A DNA stretch of 64,000 nucleotides from Tritrichomonas musculus (Eukaryota > Parabasalia > Tritrichomonadida > Tritrichomonadidae), in contig JAPFFF010000015.1 in the NCBI GenBank assembly GCA_039105265.1, positions 682,001 to 746,000 of the forward strand. Reading direction: 5' to 3'. The notes below the pieces were generated by a model. The model worked only from the letters and a program-made list of their open reading frames with translations, did no database searches and was not told where the DNA came from. Shown here in pieces: positions 31,201 to 39,137 of the stretch; the first letter of the stretch is position 1; each line of letters starts with the position of its first letter. Both the position numbers and the translations under genes were made by a program.

Positions 31201-32173
31201 GAATATTGAAACTGTAATTAGTACCTACCCATTCATTACCTTGTTTAGTCATTTTGTAATCAGTACCGAATGCTTCATCATGAAATTCAAAAGTTTGACC
31301 TTCAATTAATGCTTCAAATTCAGGACTACCAGGAATATATCCCCAATCAGCATAATATAAAGGATTTGTTTTATCATCTATTACACCGTAAGCTTTCATT
31401 TCATAGAAGTCTGGTAATGGAGAACGATATAATTTAAAGCAATTATCCGCATCAATAGTATTACATTTAAGATTAATTAATTTATTAGAATCTTTATTTT
31501 CACAACTAACATTTGTTTTTTGATTTGCGATATAATTTATTTTCATAAATCCAGATGTATATAAATTTAATGGTGTATCACCTTTTTTATTTGACATATA
31601 TATTTTTGCTCCAACGTCATCTTCTTGATAAACCAACTCATAATTTCCATTTGAAATGTTAACAATAGGATTTTTAAACATGTTTTCTTTAGAAGTTTTA
31701 GTTATAATTGCTTTTGGTAATTTCATATATGCAGGTAATTCTATTTCGAATACATCACCGATATATTCACCAAATTCAGTTTTGATTGATAATGTGTTTA
31801 AATCTGGTTGATCTAAATTTTCCGTTAATTTATCTGAAGTAATGATGAAATCATATATACCATCTTCAAATGAAAAGTCACCATCATCACCATCATGTTT
31901 TTCTTCTAATGTTGTAATTCTTGATTCATGATTGTTTAATTCATCCGTAAATTTCATGGTTTGTTGATTGTATGAAGAAACTGAGGCGTCAATGTCGGCA
32001 AGTCTTAATGTTAAACTTTGAGGATTTGTTGAAGTCATTATTATGTCTCCATCAATAGTGGCATCACCATGAACATGAATATTTTTAAATTCCGAGTCTT
32101 TATCGGGCATACCACCTCCACCACCGATGAATGCTCCATCTTTCGCATTTTGTTTTGTAATTATTGCAGTCAT
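28250..32173 (-). CDS. Fibre/spike-like protein of Polinton A
   Basis: A 1307-residue beta-rich protein. It opens with a Gly run (FIGGGGGMPDKD) and NIHVHGDATIDGDIIMTS, as in phage tail fibres, followed by a SSYNQQTMKF...LNNHESRITTLEE coiled-coil hint. The middle has many Ig/beta-sandwich-like segments and one hydrophobic stretch near 585-610. Motifs such as LLTASATKKLIENH and LNDYRRKDDLSYGN recur. The last ~130 residues (from ITHYCPIEE to MLAVFK) are strongly conserved with the end of the 60,728 protein in Polinton B. It is likely a receptor-binding or surface fibre; that role is inferred. Confidence 0.7.
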   Translation of the reverse strand: MTAIITKQNAKDGAFIGGGGGMPDKDSEFKNIHVHGDATIDGDIIMTSTNPQSLTLRLADIDASVSSYNQQTMKFTDELNNHESRITTLEEKHDGDDGDFSFEDGIYDFIITSDKLTENLDQPDLNTLSIKTEFGEYIGDVFEIELPAYMKLPKAIITKTSKENMFKNPIVNISNGNYELVYQEDDVGAKIYMSNKKGDTPLNLYTSGFMKINYIANQKTNVSCENKDSNKLINLKCNTIDADNCFKLYRSPLPDFYEMKAYGVIDDKTNPLYYADWGYIPGSPEFEALIEGQTFEFHDEAFGTDYKMTKQGNEWVGTNYSFNIPLKLTRKNPGSHEVAFICIAKNEANKKVLHTFAGYDNQGNPFELLVNKGMLAPKDNCKIQTYKEDNDAWRVYIYPVKDFANCTYSATLNINNKTYDFIVDFEYKTSGLNNYKLQSDNYFELLEYHYTSPLQVGNPPYGLILYMPKDDELIYTIADVSYEKGMNTFEFLANTGYYTVSPRPEACTTLYTNFNIQTSGVVIGENIESHVFVLNSLGNTVDIAVNQISALQNYCAKLEKEINDMKNKTNWFDVVMDVVQISNFCFNFGGLMKVGAEGIFGALKLAFSKNAGSTVKEVAYVDEIIDDGIVLSPHEVIEEKPYVETETIIPNDKLCFKYYCEHIETNYKVDVSFMVDDDGEVYKNYEYEYKDDKTFECLNQEVADSSAYPCEPVYEFPYLLIYGTVQPSFVKLKYTPAAKNDNELQLGETLTNNQLLTASATKKLIENHKEHMLTSLNASMDNYALKTQLMNYELTKEIPDNINVKIYFKFKLTKPSPNFTATITFKWVNVEGVDDSYTGVFIVENNKIVKRTGPNKKITFLGVTGSIGGRQTQYGYYNYEEGIFQWTPTVAEGGREVFNVDPERTYFIENVIYGSNLNSYALKTDMPTIPDDLVNNETLTNILNDYRRKDDLSYGNIDVLLTRENDILNYEFVDVPFTFTKYSTKILCISEWYKIFNRNEFYIDATLTKNSNVITGTYKYELTHSNGVKKKYTCSEINYSLYVTTSGTISDINDMYIYEGEIVINKLGYNSKPSEFPDNKLLSAKYVNNEFNNFVNNETLTTTLNEYIHNDNLIKDIIIDDEGNIDAMDKIVMQTLNNCTSTNISLKLFQTLDTKITNLKEQPNTTITHYCPIEESMNSINDFIVGAPVYMTGKVYKYVDSLWVQSTENDTTDCICSVKTNGKWNEYVGICVKIDKVNKCVTFATHGDYLVKVTDTSCYGIGDEVFIDEGELKTLTGQTAITSKIHRTTVGVITAKINDKMLAVFKT

Positions 32174-32205
32174 TTATTAATTTATTAATTATAAAAATAA
32201 ATATT

Positions 32206-32547
32206 TTAATATTCAAATTTAAGGAATAATGTGAAGTTATCAGGTATTATTTCATTACCTTTTGCATCAGTAAACCACACTTTAAATCTATCATGGTTTA
32301 ATGTATATTTATATTTTCTGTTTTCATCTGGAGGCGTTAAATTAGCATACCAAACGAGAGAATCACAGTATTCATCACGTGGAACAAATGACGCGTGAAG
32401 TTCGGTTTCACCGTCTAAATATCCATCACATGTAGCACGGCAATATTGAAATGAAATATATCTATCATTGCGAGAATTAACGAACTCAGGAGGAAATTTA
32501 TTTTCATAGTCACGAGTGATAAAGTAAGTTTTGGTTGTTTTATGCAT
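32206..32547 (-). CDS. Minor capsid (penton-like) candidate of Polinton A
   Basis: A 113-residue all-beta protein with a counterpart at 57,746 in Polinton B. Shared points are a start (K)TYFITRDYENKFPPEFV, a middle strand with YISFQY, YCDSLVWYANL, and the ending FKVWFTDAKGNEIIPDNFTL. The size and strand pattern could be a compact single jelly roll or a stabilising protein; Polintons encode a single jelly-roll minor capsid (penton) protein. It lies in the same-strand cluster with the major capsid gene. Alternative: a small cement protein. Confidence 0.55.
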   Translation of the reverse strand: MHKTTKTYFITRDYENKFPPEFVNSRNDRYISFQYCRATCDGYLDGETELHASFVPRDEYCDSLVWYANLTPPDENRKYKYTLNHDRFKVWFTDAKGNEIIPDNFTLFLKFEY

Positions 32548-32579
32548 TTATGATTTGATAAAAATAAAAATATATAAAT

Positions 32580-33074
32580 TTAAAACAAGTCTGGGTCTAT
32601 TTCATCTTCGTTTATGTTACATTTACTAGCTAATTCGTTGACGATTTCAACTTTAGCCTCAGACCTATTTTTAATGAATTCATTAAGTTTATTTTGGTTT
32701 TCACATTCTTTTACTACACATTCATGATAAAATGTTGTTTTATAATTTATTCTATCAGCTTTAATATAAGCTTTCATTAATCGTATTTGTGATCCTGACG
32801 TTAGAGCACCAAATGAACGTCTAGGAATAGTTAACCATTCACAATGAGGGAATAACTCTCTAAATTCTTTATATGTCATGACTTTTTGGGTGTTAGGGCT
32901 TTGCCCGGGACTATGTCCTTCTTTATAAACTAATGAAAGAAATAATATCTTTACGTTCATTTTGTATTTATAGAATTTATCAGTTATGAAGTCATCAAAA
33001 TATACTTGAACAGCTTTAAGTTCTGATTCAGGAAGTTTTTCAAATAACTTATTAATGCTGATGTATTCACTCAT
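32580..33074 (-). CDS. Polinton A protein of unknown function, 164 residues
   Basis: Unrecognised, charged and probably alpha-helical, with a Cys/His stretch near residues 115-125 (YHECVVKECENQN). Starts at ATG after TTTTTTATTTCTATATAA, a leader it shares almost exactly with the gene at 33,145 and closely with 57,063 in Polinton B. Position between the minor and major capsid genes suggests a virion or assembly role only by neighbourhood. Confidence 0.65.
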   Translation of the reverse strand: MSEYISINKLFEKLPESELKAVQVYFDDFITDKFYKYKMNVKILFLSLVYKEGHSPGQSPNTQKVMTYKEFRELFPHCEWLTIPRRSFGALTSGSQIRLMKAYIKADRINYKTTFYHECVVKECENQNKLNEFIKNRSEAKVEIVNELASKCNINEDEIDPDLF

Positions 33075-33140
33075 TTATATAGAAATAAAAAATTGAAAAA
33101 TAAATTTTAAATAGATTTAAAAATTTTTGAAAACGTTTAA
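33075..33140 (-). promoter_or_regulatory. Duplicated leader/promoter cassette, copy 1
   Basis: About 65 bases upstream of the 32,580-33,074 gene match 33,376-33,440 upstream of the next gene almost base for base, including TTTTTATTTCTATATAA right before ATG and AAAATTTTTGAAAA further up. It is likely the promoter. Confidence 0.65.
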
Positions 33141-33144
33141 ATTC

Positions 33145-33375
33145 TCATTCATCAACTTCTCGCAATTCTGAAACTATGGCTAATTTTTTTGAATTCTGGG
33201 TTTGAATGACAACATCATTTGCTAAAACGTGAAAAAGTGCATTAAGAGGGTGATGCTTAACATTTCGTTTAAATATTTCCACCTCAACTAAATTATTATT
33301 GCATGGTGTAATTATTAAATCTTCATCATCTTTAATTATATGATAATGAAATATTTTTTCAATTTTGTTGCTCAT
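33145..33375 (-). CDS. Small Polinton A protein, 76 residues
   Basis: Unrecognised small protein with mixed alpha/beta character (HYHIIKDDEDLIITPC, FHVLANDVVIQTQ). The start codon follows the same TATTTCTATATAA leader as its neighbour, which supports real expression. No counterpart seen in the visible part of Polinton B. Confidence 0.6.
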   Translation of the reverse strand: MSNKIEKIFHYHIIKDDEDLIITPCNNNLVEVEIFKRNVKHHPLNALFHVLANDVVIQTQNSKKLAIVSELREVDE

Positions 33376-33440
33376 TTATATAGAAATAAAAAATTTGAAA
33401 AATAAGTTTTAAATAGATTTAAAAATTTTTGAAAATGTTT
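33376..33440 (-). promoter_or_regulatory. Duplicated leader/promoter cassette, copy 2
   Basis: The second copy of the cassette at 33,075-33,140, here in front of the 76-residue gene and just past the 3' end of the capsid gene. Confidence 0.65.
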
Positions 33441-33473
33441 GAAATGAAAAAATAAATAAATTAATTATTAGAT

Positions 33474-35192
33474 TTATTCATAACCAACTGGAACACCTTT
33501 AGGGAAATATTCAACACCTTTTGTTGACCAAGCAAAGTATGTATCGCTACATATCCAAGCTTCAGGCGCAGGTGGGTGTTGATCTGGATATTCTGGATCA
33601 GGAATATAATAAGTGTCATCAATTCCTCTATACATTGGTTGACCACGGAATGTAACTGTAACAGAATTAGAGCCAGTATCGATTCCATCAAATACATAAC
33701 CAGCGTTTGAACGTTCAAGTTGGAAGTTAATACCAAAACTTGTTCCATCACTTCTGCAGTTTGAGTAACGTTTACCAGTTACGGGATCATTAAGGGGTTG
33801 AGTGAATGAATCCTCAAATTCTTGTGTAGCTTCAAGTGCTCCATCTAATTCATTAGCTATTAATTGATGCTGGTAAAATCTGGCAGAGCAAGTGTTTGAA
33901 AATTCAGTATCTGGATAAGTTCTTTTATTAACGACTAATTGAACGTTTTGATACATGATATTATCAAAGCATGTAATATCTAATGGACTCTTAGGGAACA
34001 TCATTGTAATATTTGTTGCATTTCTAAGAGGAATTGATTTTGATATTTCTAAACCATTAACTTTAGCAGTACCTTCAAATATTTCACGTGTTAATTCTTG
34101 TGATGGAACTAATAATGCAGTTTGTAATTCACGAATGAGTCCTTGATATACTCCAGGTTTGAGACCAAATCCTGAAAGATTTGATCGACCTAATTGAATT
34201 GTACCACCTAAAACATTTAATGTTATTTTACCAACTTTCATATCAATTCCATTTGCTGATGTTATAGTCAATTTATCATTTACTACTTTATCTTTTGATA
34301 CATTAACTTTTAATATATTTGGATCAGGTTCTTCGTTTTCATTTGGAGTTTCACCAGCTTTATATTGAACGACAATATTTGCTGGCTTTCCTACTTGTGT
34401 GAATTTACGAGTAATTGGAACGACAGCAGGCATTTCTTCATCAATGGCTTTATCATCGAGAAATTGAAATGTTTCTTTAACAACATTAGGATTAACTTGA
34501 CCCCAAACCATGGCACGAAGTGATGTTTTAACTTCTTCTTCTATTTCTCCACAAATGTCGTTTGGGTAAAGTTGCCATGCTTGAAGCGCAAGCTGATCAG
34601 TAAATGGTATTGTTAATTCTATAGTTAATTTGTGGGGTTTACCATCGGCAACGTCTGCAAGTGGAAAATAGCATCCACAAATTGAAGGTGAAAATTGAGA
34701 TACATTTTCCCATGTTGAGTGAGAGAATTTTGAAGTTGCTTTAGCATCACGTGGTTTAATTGAATTGTATGCGAATGATTCACGTTGAAGTTCATCTTGT
34801 CTGTAAGTATCAAGTAATTTTCCATCAATCCAAAATCTACAGTCTTCATAAAATTCAACGGCATTTTTGAATACAGTATAAAGTTGCATTAACTTATTAA
34901 TATCTGCGGAAACATCAACGGGTTCAGATAATTGAACAAAGTACTCTAAAAGAATCGTAGAAAATCCTTTTTCGATTTGTGAAATTGTATGACCAGAATG
35001 AGTTAGTTTTATTCTTGTTTTAGTTCCTACTGGCATTGGAGCATCTTTATTTGTGAATTCTTCCATAACTTGACTAAATGAATTATCGCCACCATTTCGT
35101 TGAATTAAATTTCTAAGTTTGTTTTGAAAGAATGTAAGAACATCTCCTTCATCATTTCCTAAATTTTTCGTTTGAGCGTTTAAGTATGTCAT
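33474..35192 (-). CDS. Major capsid protein (double jelly-roll) of Polinton A
   Basis: A 572-residue beta-rich protein of the size usual for Polinton double jelly-roll capsid proteins, homologous to the 618-residue product at 53,336. Shared landmarks: GDVLTFF near the start, the SxWENVSQFSPSICGCYF segment, LTIPFTDQLALQAWQLYPN, the YQNVQLVVNKRTYPD block and RSNAGYVFDGIDTGSN followed by GQPMYRGIDDTYY near the end. Assignment rests on length, beta character, conservation and the place next to packaging genes rather than on a signature motif. The ATG start follows a leader rich in A/T. Confidence 0.75.
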   Translation of the reverse strand: MTYLNAQTKNLGNDEGDVLTFFQNKLRNLIQRNGGDNSFSQVMEEFTNKDAPMPVGTKTRIKLTHSGHTISQIEKGFSTILLEYFVQLSEPVDVSADINKLMQLYTVFKNAVEFYEDCRFWIDGKLLDTYRQDELQRESFAYNSIKPRDAKATSKFSHSTWENVSQFSPSICGCYFPLADVADGKPHKLTIELTIPFTDQLALQAWQLYPNDICGEIEEEVKTSLRAMVWGQVNPNVVKETFQFLDDKAIDEEMPAVVPITRKFTQVGKPANIVVQYKAGETPNENEEPDPNILKVNVSKDKVVNDKLTITSANGIDMKVGKITLNVLGGTIQLGRSNLSGFGLKPGVYQGLIRELQTALLVPSQELTREIFEGTAKVNGLEISKSIPLRNATNITMMFPKSPLDITCFDNIMYQNVQLVVNKRTYPDTEFSNTCSARFYQHQLIANELDGALEATQEFEDSFTQPLNDPVTGKRYSNCRSDGTSFGINFQLERSNAGYVFDGIDTGSNSVTVTFRGQPMYRGIDDTYYIPDPEYPDQHPPAPEAWICSDTYFAWSTKGVEYFPKGVPVGYE

Positions 35193-35305
35193 TTTAAATA
35201 TTGAAAAAAAATTAAATAATAAGTTAATAAAGAAAAGAATTTATAGTTTTGAAAAAAATAAATGAATTAAGAAATGAAAAATAAATTTTTTACATTAATG
35301 AAAAT

Positions 35306-35626
35306 ATGGCATTTGGAAGTTGGTTTAAAAATATTGTGAACGGAGCTAAAAACATAATTGGCAAAATAGTTCCAAAAGTAAAGAAAGCAGTTGAAACAGT
35401 TGGTAGATTTGCACCATTGATAGGACAAGCTGGTGATTTAATAGGTGGAAGTGCTGGTGAGGTAATAAATACAATCGGAAATGGTGTGAGTAAATTAAAT
35501 GACAGAATTAATTATAAAGGTGGAAATGTTAACGCGTTAGGTGCGAACGGTGCAGGAGCTCGAAGAATTGTTGGAGCGAACGGAGCAGGTATTAGAAGAT
35601 TTGATATTCCGTTATTGAAGGAATAA
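35306..35626 (+). CDS. pVI-like amphipathic minor virion protein, paralogue 2
   Basis: A 106-residue protein starting MAFGSWFKNIVNGAKNIIGK, an amphipathic helix, then further helices and a Gly/Ala-rich middle (LIGQAGDLIGGSAG), ending with a repeated GANGAGxRRI motif (two copies). It is related to 27,300 at the N-terminus and to 53,017 in Polinton B across its length. It is divergent from the capsid gene by 113 bases. A membrane-active or capsid-lining role like adenovirus pVI is inferred from the pattern. Confidence 0.65.
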   Translation: MAFGSWFKNIVNGAKNIIGKIVPKVKKAVETVGRFAPLIGQAGDLIGGSAGEVINTIGNGVSKLNDRINYKGGNVNALGANGAGARRIVGANGAGIRRFDIPLLKE

Positions 35627-35633
35627 AAATAAA

Positions 35634-35774
35634 TCATGAGTAAAGTCGTTTCCTCATTTCATCTGTTAAAGGTGGATCTATATTTAATGTTGGGGAAAGT
35701 TTAATAATGCGAATGAGTAAATTAGCGAGTTCAATAATTGTTAAACAACCAAGAAAAATTTCTGATAAACTCAT
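35634..35774 (-). CDS. Tiny single-span membrane protein of Polinton A, 46 residues
   Basis: Found by reading the gap between 35,626 and 35,845. It starts at ATG and runs MSLSEIFLGCLTIIELANLL..., giving one hydrophobic span, then a Pro-containing linker and the ending LTDEMRKRLYS. A counterpart of 39 residues lies in Polinton B at 51,345-51,464, also one span, ending LSEETRAKLYS, and also beside the packaging block. Conservation of layout and of the E-x-R-x-[KR]-LYS tail between elements whose other proteins are strongly diverged makes this a real gene. Function unknown; a virion membrane or release-related peptide is conceivable. Confidence 0.72.
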   Translation of the reverse strand: MSLSEIFLGCLTIIELANLLIRIIKLSPTLNIDPPLTDEMRKRLYS

Positions 35775-35844
35775 TTATTATTAATTAAAAATTTTTATTT
35801 TTGTTTTTAATTAAAGATCTTTGATCAGAATTATTTCATAATTC

Positions 35845-36204
35845 ATGGATTTAAAAGTTATTGAACCAATTAAAAACTATTTAAAAGAATTTAAAACAGT
35901 CGATGAATTTAATTTATGGTATTCAAAGAATAAGGAAGAAGTAGATAAGTTAACGACTCATAAATTAAACAAACTTTATCATATAATTGGTTATAGAATT
36001 ACAAAAATAAAGGGTGTGTTGATGTTAAAGAAATGGGTTGAAAAAGAGGAAAAAGAGATAGTTAGTAAGGCTTCGCCCAGGACGGATGCCATTGAAGAAT
36101 TAAGAAATGAAATAAATGAAATCAGAAATACAGTGAATAAAATTATATCATTTCTTCAGGAATCGTCAAGTTCTATTGATGTATTACCACCATCGACAAC
36201 TTGA
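35845..36204 (+). CDS. Conserved coiled-coil Polinton protein, 119 residues
   Basis: Counterpart of 52,576 in Polinton B. Both begin M[DE]LKVI, then an EFNxxYxxxKxxxD helix, LNKxYxIxxxxxxRITK, and a C-terminal coiled coil with heptads (IEELRNEINEIRNTVNKI here). No known domain. The 3' end overlaps the convergent ATPase gene by 49 bases. The architecture suits a trimeric or dimeric structural protein. Confidence 0.7.
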   Translation: MDLKVIEPIKNYLKEFKTVDEFNLWYSKNKEEVDKLTTHKLNKLYHIIGYRITKIKGVLMLKKWVEKEEKEIVSKASPRTDAIEELRNEINEIRNTVNKIISFLQESSSSIDVLPPSTT

Positions 36205-36989
36205 ATGATCATATATGGATGACTTTCACAATCTTCAGTTTTTCGTTTCAATATTTTTGAATACATTTGATAAAATTCATCGAATGATAAATTAGACGCT
36301 GATTGTGAATAAATATAACGTAATTGCTGTTTATTGAAACATGGAAATATAAATAATGTTGATATTTCATTTTTAACATGAGGTTTTAATCCTTTCCAGC
36401 CTTGAATTAAAAGGAGGAATGAAAAATTTATATGTCTACATCTACGTATTAATTGGCTAAAATAAGATTCTTCTGAAGAAAAGAGTTTACTATTTGAGAT
36501 ATCATCGAATAAAACGATTGTATGCAATACTTCTCTGTTGAAATCAGAAACGGCAAGCATTTTAAACATATCCTCTTTTTGTTGATCATCTATTTTATTC
36601 TGCAAGTTTTCCCGTTTGATAAGATTATATAAATTCTTTGCTGAGATTAAATCCTTCATAAATTCAACAGCTTCTTGTTCACTAATTATAATATATGGAA
36701 TCATAAGAAGTGGCTTTAAAGCTAAAAATGTTTTGTCTGATTCCTGACCGTCTTTTGTAACGTAGATAAATAAGTGATGAGTGTTTAATACACCTAATTT
36801 GATGATTTCCTTTAATGCTATCACAGTCTTTCCTGATGATTGCTTACCAACTATGACGTTAACACTATTTAACCTAATATTAACCTCAGGGTGTATTTCA
36901 GAAATTAGGCTTTCATTTTTATTCATAGTATAGGTTTTCAACGTATTCATAACGTGCGTTTTAACCATATTCTCTAATGATGTGTTCAT
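36156..36989 (-). CDS. FtsK/A32-like genome packaging ATPase of Polinton A
   Basis: A 277-residue P-loop ATPase. Walker A is VGKQSSGKT (~46-54), Walker B HTIVLFDDIS (~158), followed by a polar segment SQLIRRCRHINFSFLLLIQGW as sensor region. The C-terminus FNKQQLRYIYSQ...FDEFYQMYS matches the Polinton B protein at 50,430. Polinton ATPases of this family drive DNA into the capsid. Size fits the family. Confidence 0.88.
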   Translation of the reverse strand: MNTSLENMVKTHVMNTLKTYTMNKNESLISEIHPEVNIRLNSVNVIVGKQSSGKTVIALKEIIKLGVLNTHHLFIYVTKDGQESDKTFLALKPLLMIPYIIISEQEAVEFMKDLISAKNLYNLIKRENLQNKIDDQQKEDMFKMLAVSDFNREVLHTIVLFDDISNSKLFSSEESYFSQLIRRCRHINFSFLLLIQGWKGLKPHVKNEISTLFIFPCFNKQQLRYIYSQSASNLSFDEFYQMYSKILKRKTEDCESHPYMIIQVVDGGNTSIELDDS

Positions 36990-37096
36990 TTTCTATGTAT
37001 TAATGTTAAAGTTTATTTTAATTATTGATAAAAATATATTTTTAAGTTTATGAATCATTAACTGAAATTAGATATTAACACATTTCTTAAAATTTA

Positions 37097-38530
37097 TTAT
37101 TCAGGTTCTTCTACGATTGCTGATGTTTGTAATGCTTGTACTTGTGATTGAACATTAGCATCAAACCATTTATTAAAATCACTTGGATTTGGAGGTAATG
37201 CATTTATTCCTTTAAGTATTATTGCAATTGTTGCTTTAGCAACTAATGGAATATGTTCAGGGTCAACTGGTAGTCCGGATTTATTACACATTTCACATGC
37301 AGTAGGTACAAATTCACCAATTTTTACAGGATTAATTAAATAATCGTGAACTATGAACTCAATAGCTTCTTTAACTGCTTTCTTTCCTCTTAAATTCTTC
37401 CATTGATCCTCATTAACATTCATAACACTTTCACCATAAACATAAACCATTGCAGGAAGTAAAGCAAATTGATTCCATATAACCGTTGCCATTTGTGTAA
37501 GTGTGAATGGTAATTTTACACCGTTGAGGTATTTGATACCTTGATAAATTGGAGAGATACACTTACCAACAAATGCCTGATAAGTTGAACGTTTCTTAGG
37601 TTTGATTAAGTGCTTTTCATCGATACCAGCAGCTTTTAATTTTGTTTCAAAGTCTTGCCAACTTTCACCCGCATAATTAGTGACTGTACGCCCTGTTTCA
37701 TCAAATTCAGGATGATATATATTATTAATAAATCCTCTTAAGTTCATACCTTGTTTATGAGCTTCTTTACGTTGGTCCACAGTTGGGTAAGTTTTATAAT
37801 AAGCATTGCGATATGGGAATAATGACGGAACGGTTGTAAATCCATTAACTATTACAGGCTTTTTACCTTCTTTTGTTTGTACGACGACTTCAGGAATTCC
37901 GTCACCATCTAAATCTTTGCCAGTGGCTTCATATAAATCATTATATCCATGTCGATTAATCCATTCATTCGCACTTACAACACTTTGAGCGTCTCGAATT
38001 TGTTTAACATCTTGATTTAATTTAGCCACAACATTAATTAAGTCATCCATACCAACATTACCGTATTTATTTTGTTTTGCCTTTTTCGTTGGTTGAATTG
38101 CAGCCATTCTTTCGCGGTAAAACGCCATATCATTTAATGCTTTAGTTAAGTCTTTCTTATTAATGTTATTTTCAGCCAAGCTAGCGTATGATTGATCACG
38201 CATTTGGTTTAATTGAGAAACATTATTTATTAATTGCGGAATTTTCGATTTATTCATTTTATTAATTGGTAAAAAATTTAAATTATCGTTTTTGTTTTGA
38301 AAATTATTTAATCTAGAAATAAAATTTGAAATTGATTTATCATTTATTCTCAAACCTTCATGTTGTATATAATTATTTTCATTTAAAAATTTCATTAAAT
38401 TTGAAACTGAACCTTGCCATGAAGGCGACTCATGAAGAGTAACGTTAAGTTTTTCATTAATTAATTCAATATATTTATTAAGTTTATCAAGTTTCAAACC
38501 TTTAAAGTTATTTCTATTTAATTTTGACAT
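37097..38530 (-). CDS. DGDG-motif conserved Polinton protein, 477 residues
   Basis: Counterpart of 59,200 in Polinton B. The shared core has a calcium-loop-like motif DLDGDGIPEVVV followed by KPVIVNGF (in B: DLNGDKVEDIVIV...PVIINGF), similar to FG-GAP or dockerin-type D-x-D-G-D loops. The N-terminal ~190 residues are helical and Asn/Lys-rich. After the motif comes a helical half including a hydrophobic stretch around TQMATVIWNQFALLPAMVYV. I do not know the family. It is the outermost right-hand gene, its leader lying near the right iterons. A structural or terminus-associated role is possible. Confidence 0.7.
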   Translation of the reverse strand: MSKLNRNNFKGLKLDKLNKYIELINEKLNVTLHESPSWQGSVSNLMKFLNENNYIQHEGLRINDKSISNFISRLNNFQNKNDNLNFLPINKMNKSKIPQLINNVSQLNQMRDQSYASLAENNINKKDLTKALNDMAFYRERMAAIQPTKKAKQNKYGNVGMDDLINVVAKLNQDVKQIRDAQSVVSANEWINRHGYNDLYEATGKDLDGDGIPEVVVQTKEGKKPVIVNGFTTVPSLFPYRNAYYKTYPTVDQRKEAHKQGMNLRGFINNIYHPEFDETGRTVTNYAGESWQDFETKLKAAGIDEKHLIKPKKRSTYQAFVGKCISPIYQGIKYLNGVKLPFTLTQMATVIWNQFALLPAMVYVYGESVMNVNEDQWKNLRGKKAVKEAIEFIVHDYLINPVKIGEFVPTACEMCNKSGLPVDPEHIPLVAKATIAIILKGINALPPNPSDFNKWFDANVQSQVQALQTSAIVEEPE

Positions 38531-38660
38531 ATTCTTTATATTAAAATAAATTTAATCATTTACGTATAAAATTTATGTTTTCAATTTTTGACTTTAGAGA
38601 TTTATTTTTTTAGACATGTGATATAAAAATAAATGATAAAATAATTTTTTAAAAATTATT

Positions 38661-38917
38661 TGGAATCTGCGGACGGTTATTTAAAAAATTTTGGAGAACG
38701 TTTATTTATAAAATTTTTTGAGTTTAATTTTCTGAGCCTATTGAATTATAAAATTTTATTAAAATTGGAATCTGCGGACGGTTAGATGATATTTCAATGA
38801 TCCGCAGCGGTTAGCAGATTAATATTTCATGAAAAAATACGTTATTTTTTAATAATATATGTAGAATCTGCGGACGGTTATAAAATTTATTCGTTAATTG
38901 GAATCTGCGGACGGTTA
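38661..38917 (+). repeat. Right subterminal iterons of Polinton A (GGAATCTGCGGACGGTTA)
   Basis: Four copies of GGAATCTGCGGACGGTTA (one with AGAATC) lie at 38,661-38,679, 38,766-38,784, 38,862-38,880 and 38,899-38,917, plus a related GATCCGCAGCGGTTAG near 38,799. They occupy the position equivalent to the left iterons but have a different core. They are the only GC-rich words in an AT-rich tract. Confidence 0.85.
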
Positions 38918-38926
38918 ATAAAGAAT

Positions 38927-39137
38927 AAATTTAATCATTTACGTATAAAATTTATGATTTCAATTTTTGACTTTTGAGATTTGAGGATGAAATTTATGAA
39001 AATCATTTATGAAGGGGTGATGAATCAGTGGTGTTGAAAATTGAATAATATGTTCGTGTTTAAAGTTATGATTTTAAATTCTTGAGTTACTGGGGTTTTA
39101 GACCGAAGGTCTAAAATCACAGTAAATATATACGACG
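38927..39137 (-). repeat. Inner terminal inverted repeat arm, right (Polinton A)
   Basis: The inverse partner of 19,676-19,886, with the same hairpin at 39,096-39,116. Part of its inner end is duplicated in direct orientation at about 38,545-38,595. The outer right end with GTGGCCAC/CTCTCAATTAAG lies at 39,273-39,304. Confidence 0.9.

Noticed and set aside
32580-33074. Ulp1/adenain-like protease for the 164-residue Polinton A protein
   Set aside because: No His-Asp/Glu-Gln-Cys order could be traced; the Cys/His residues are clustered at one point.
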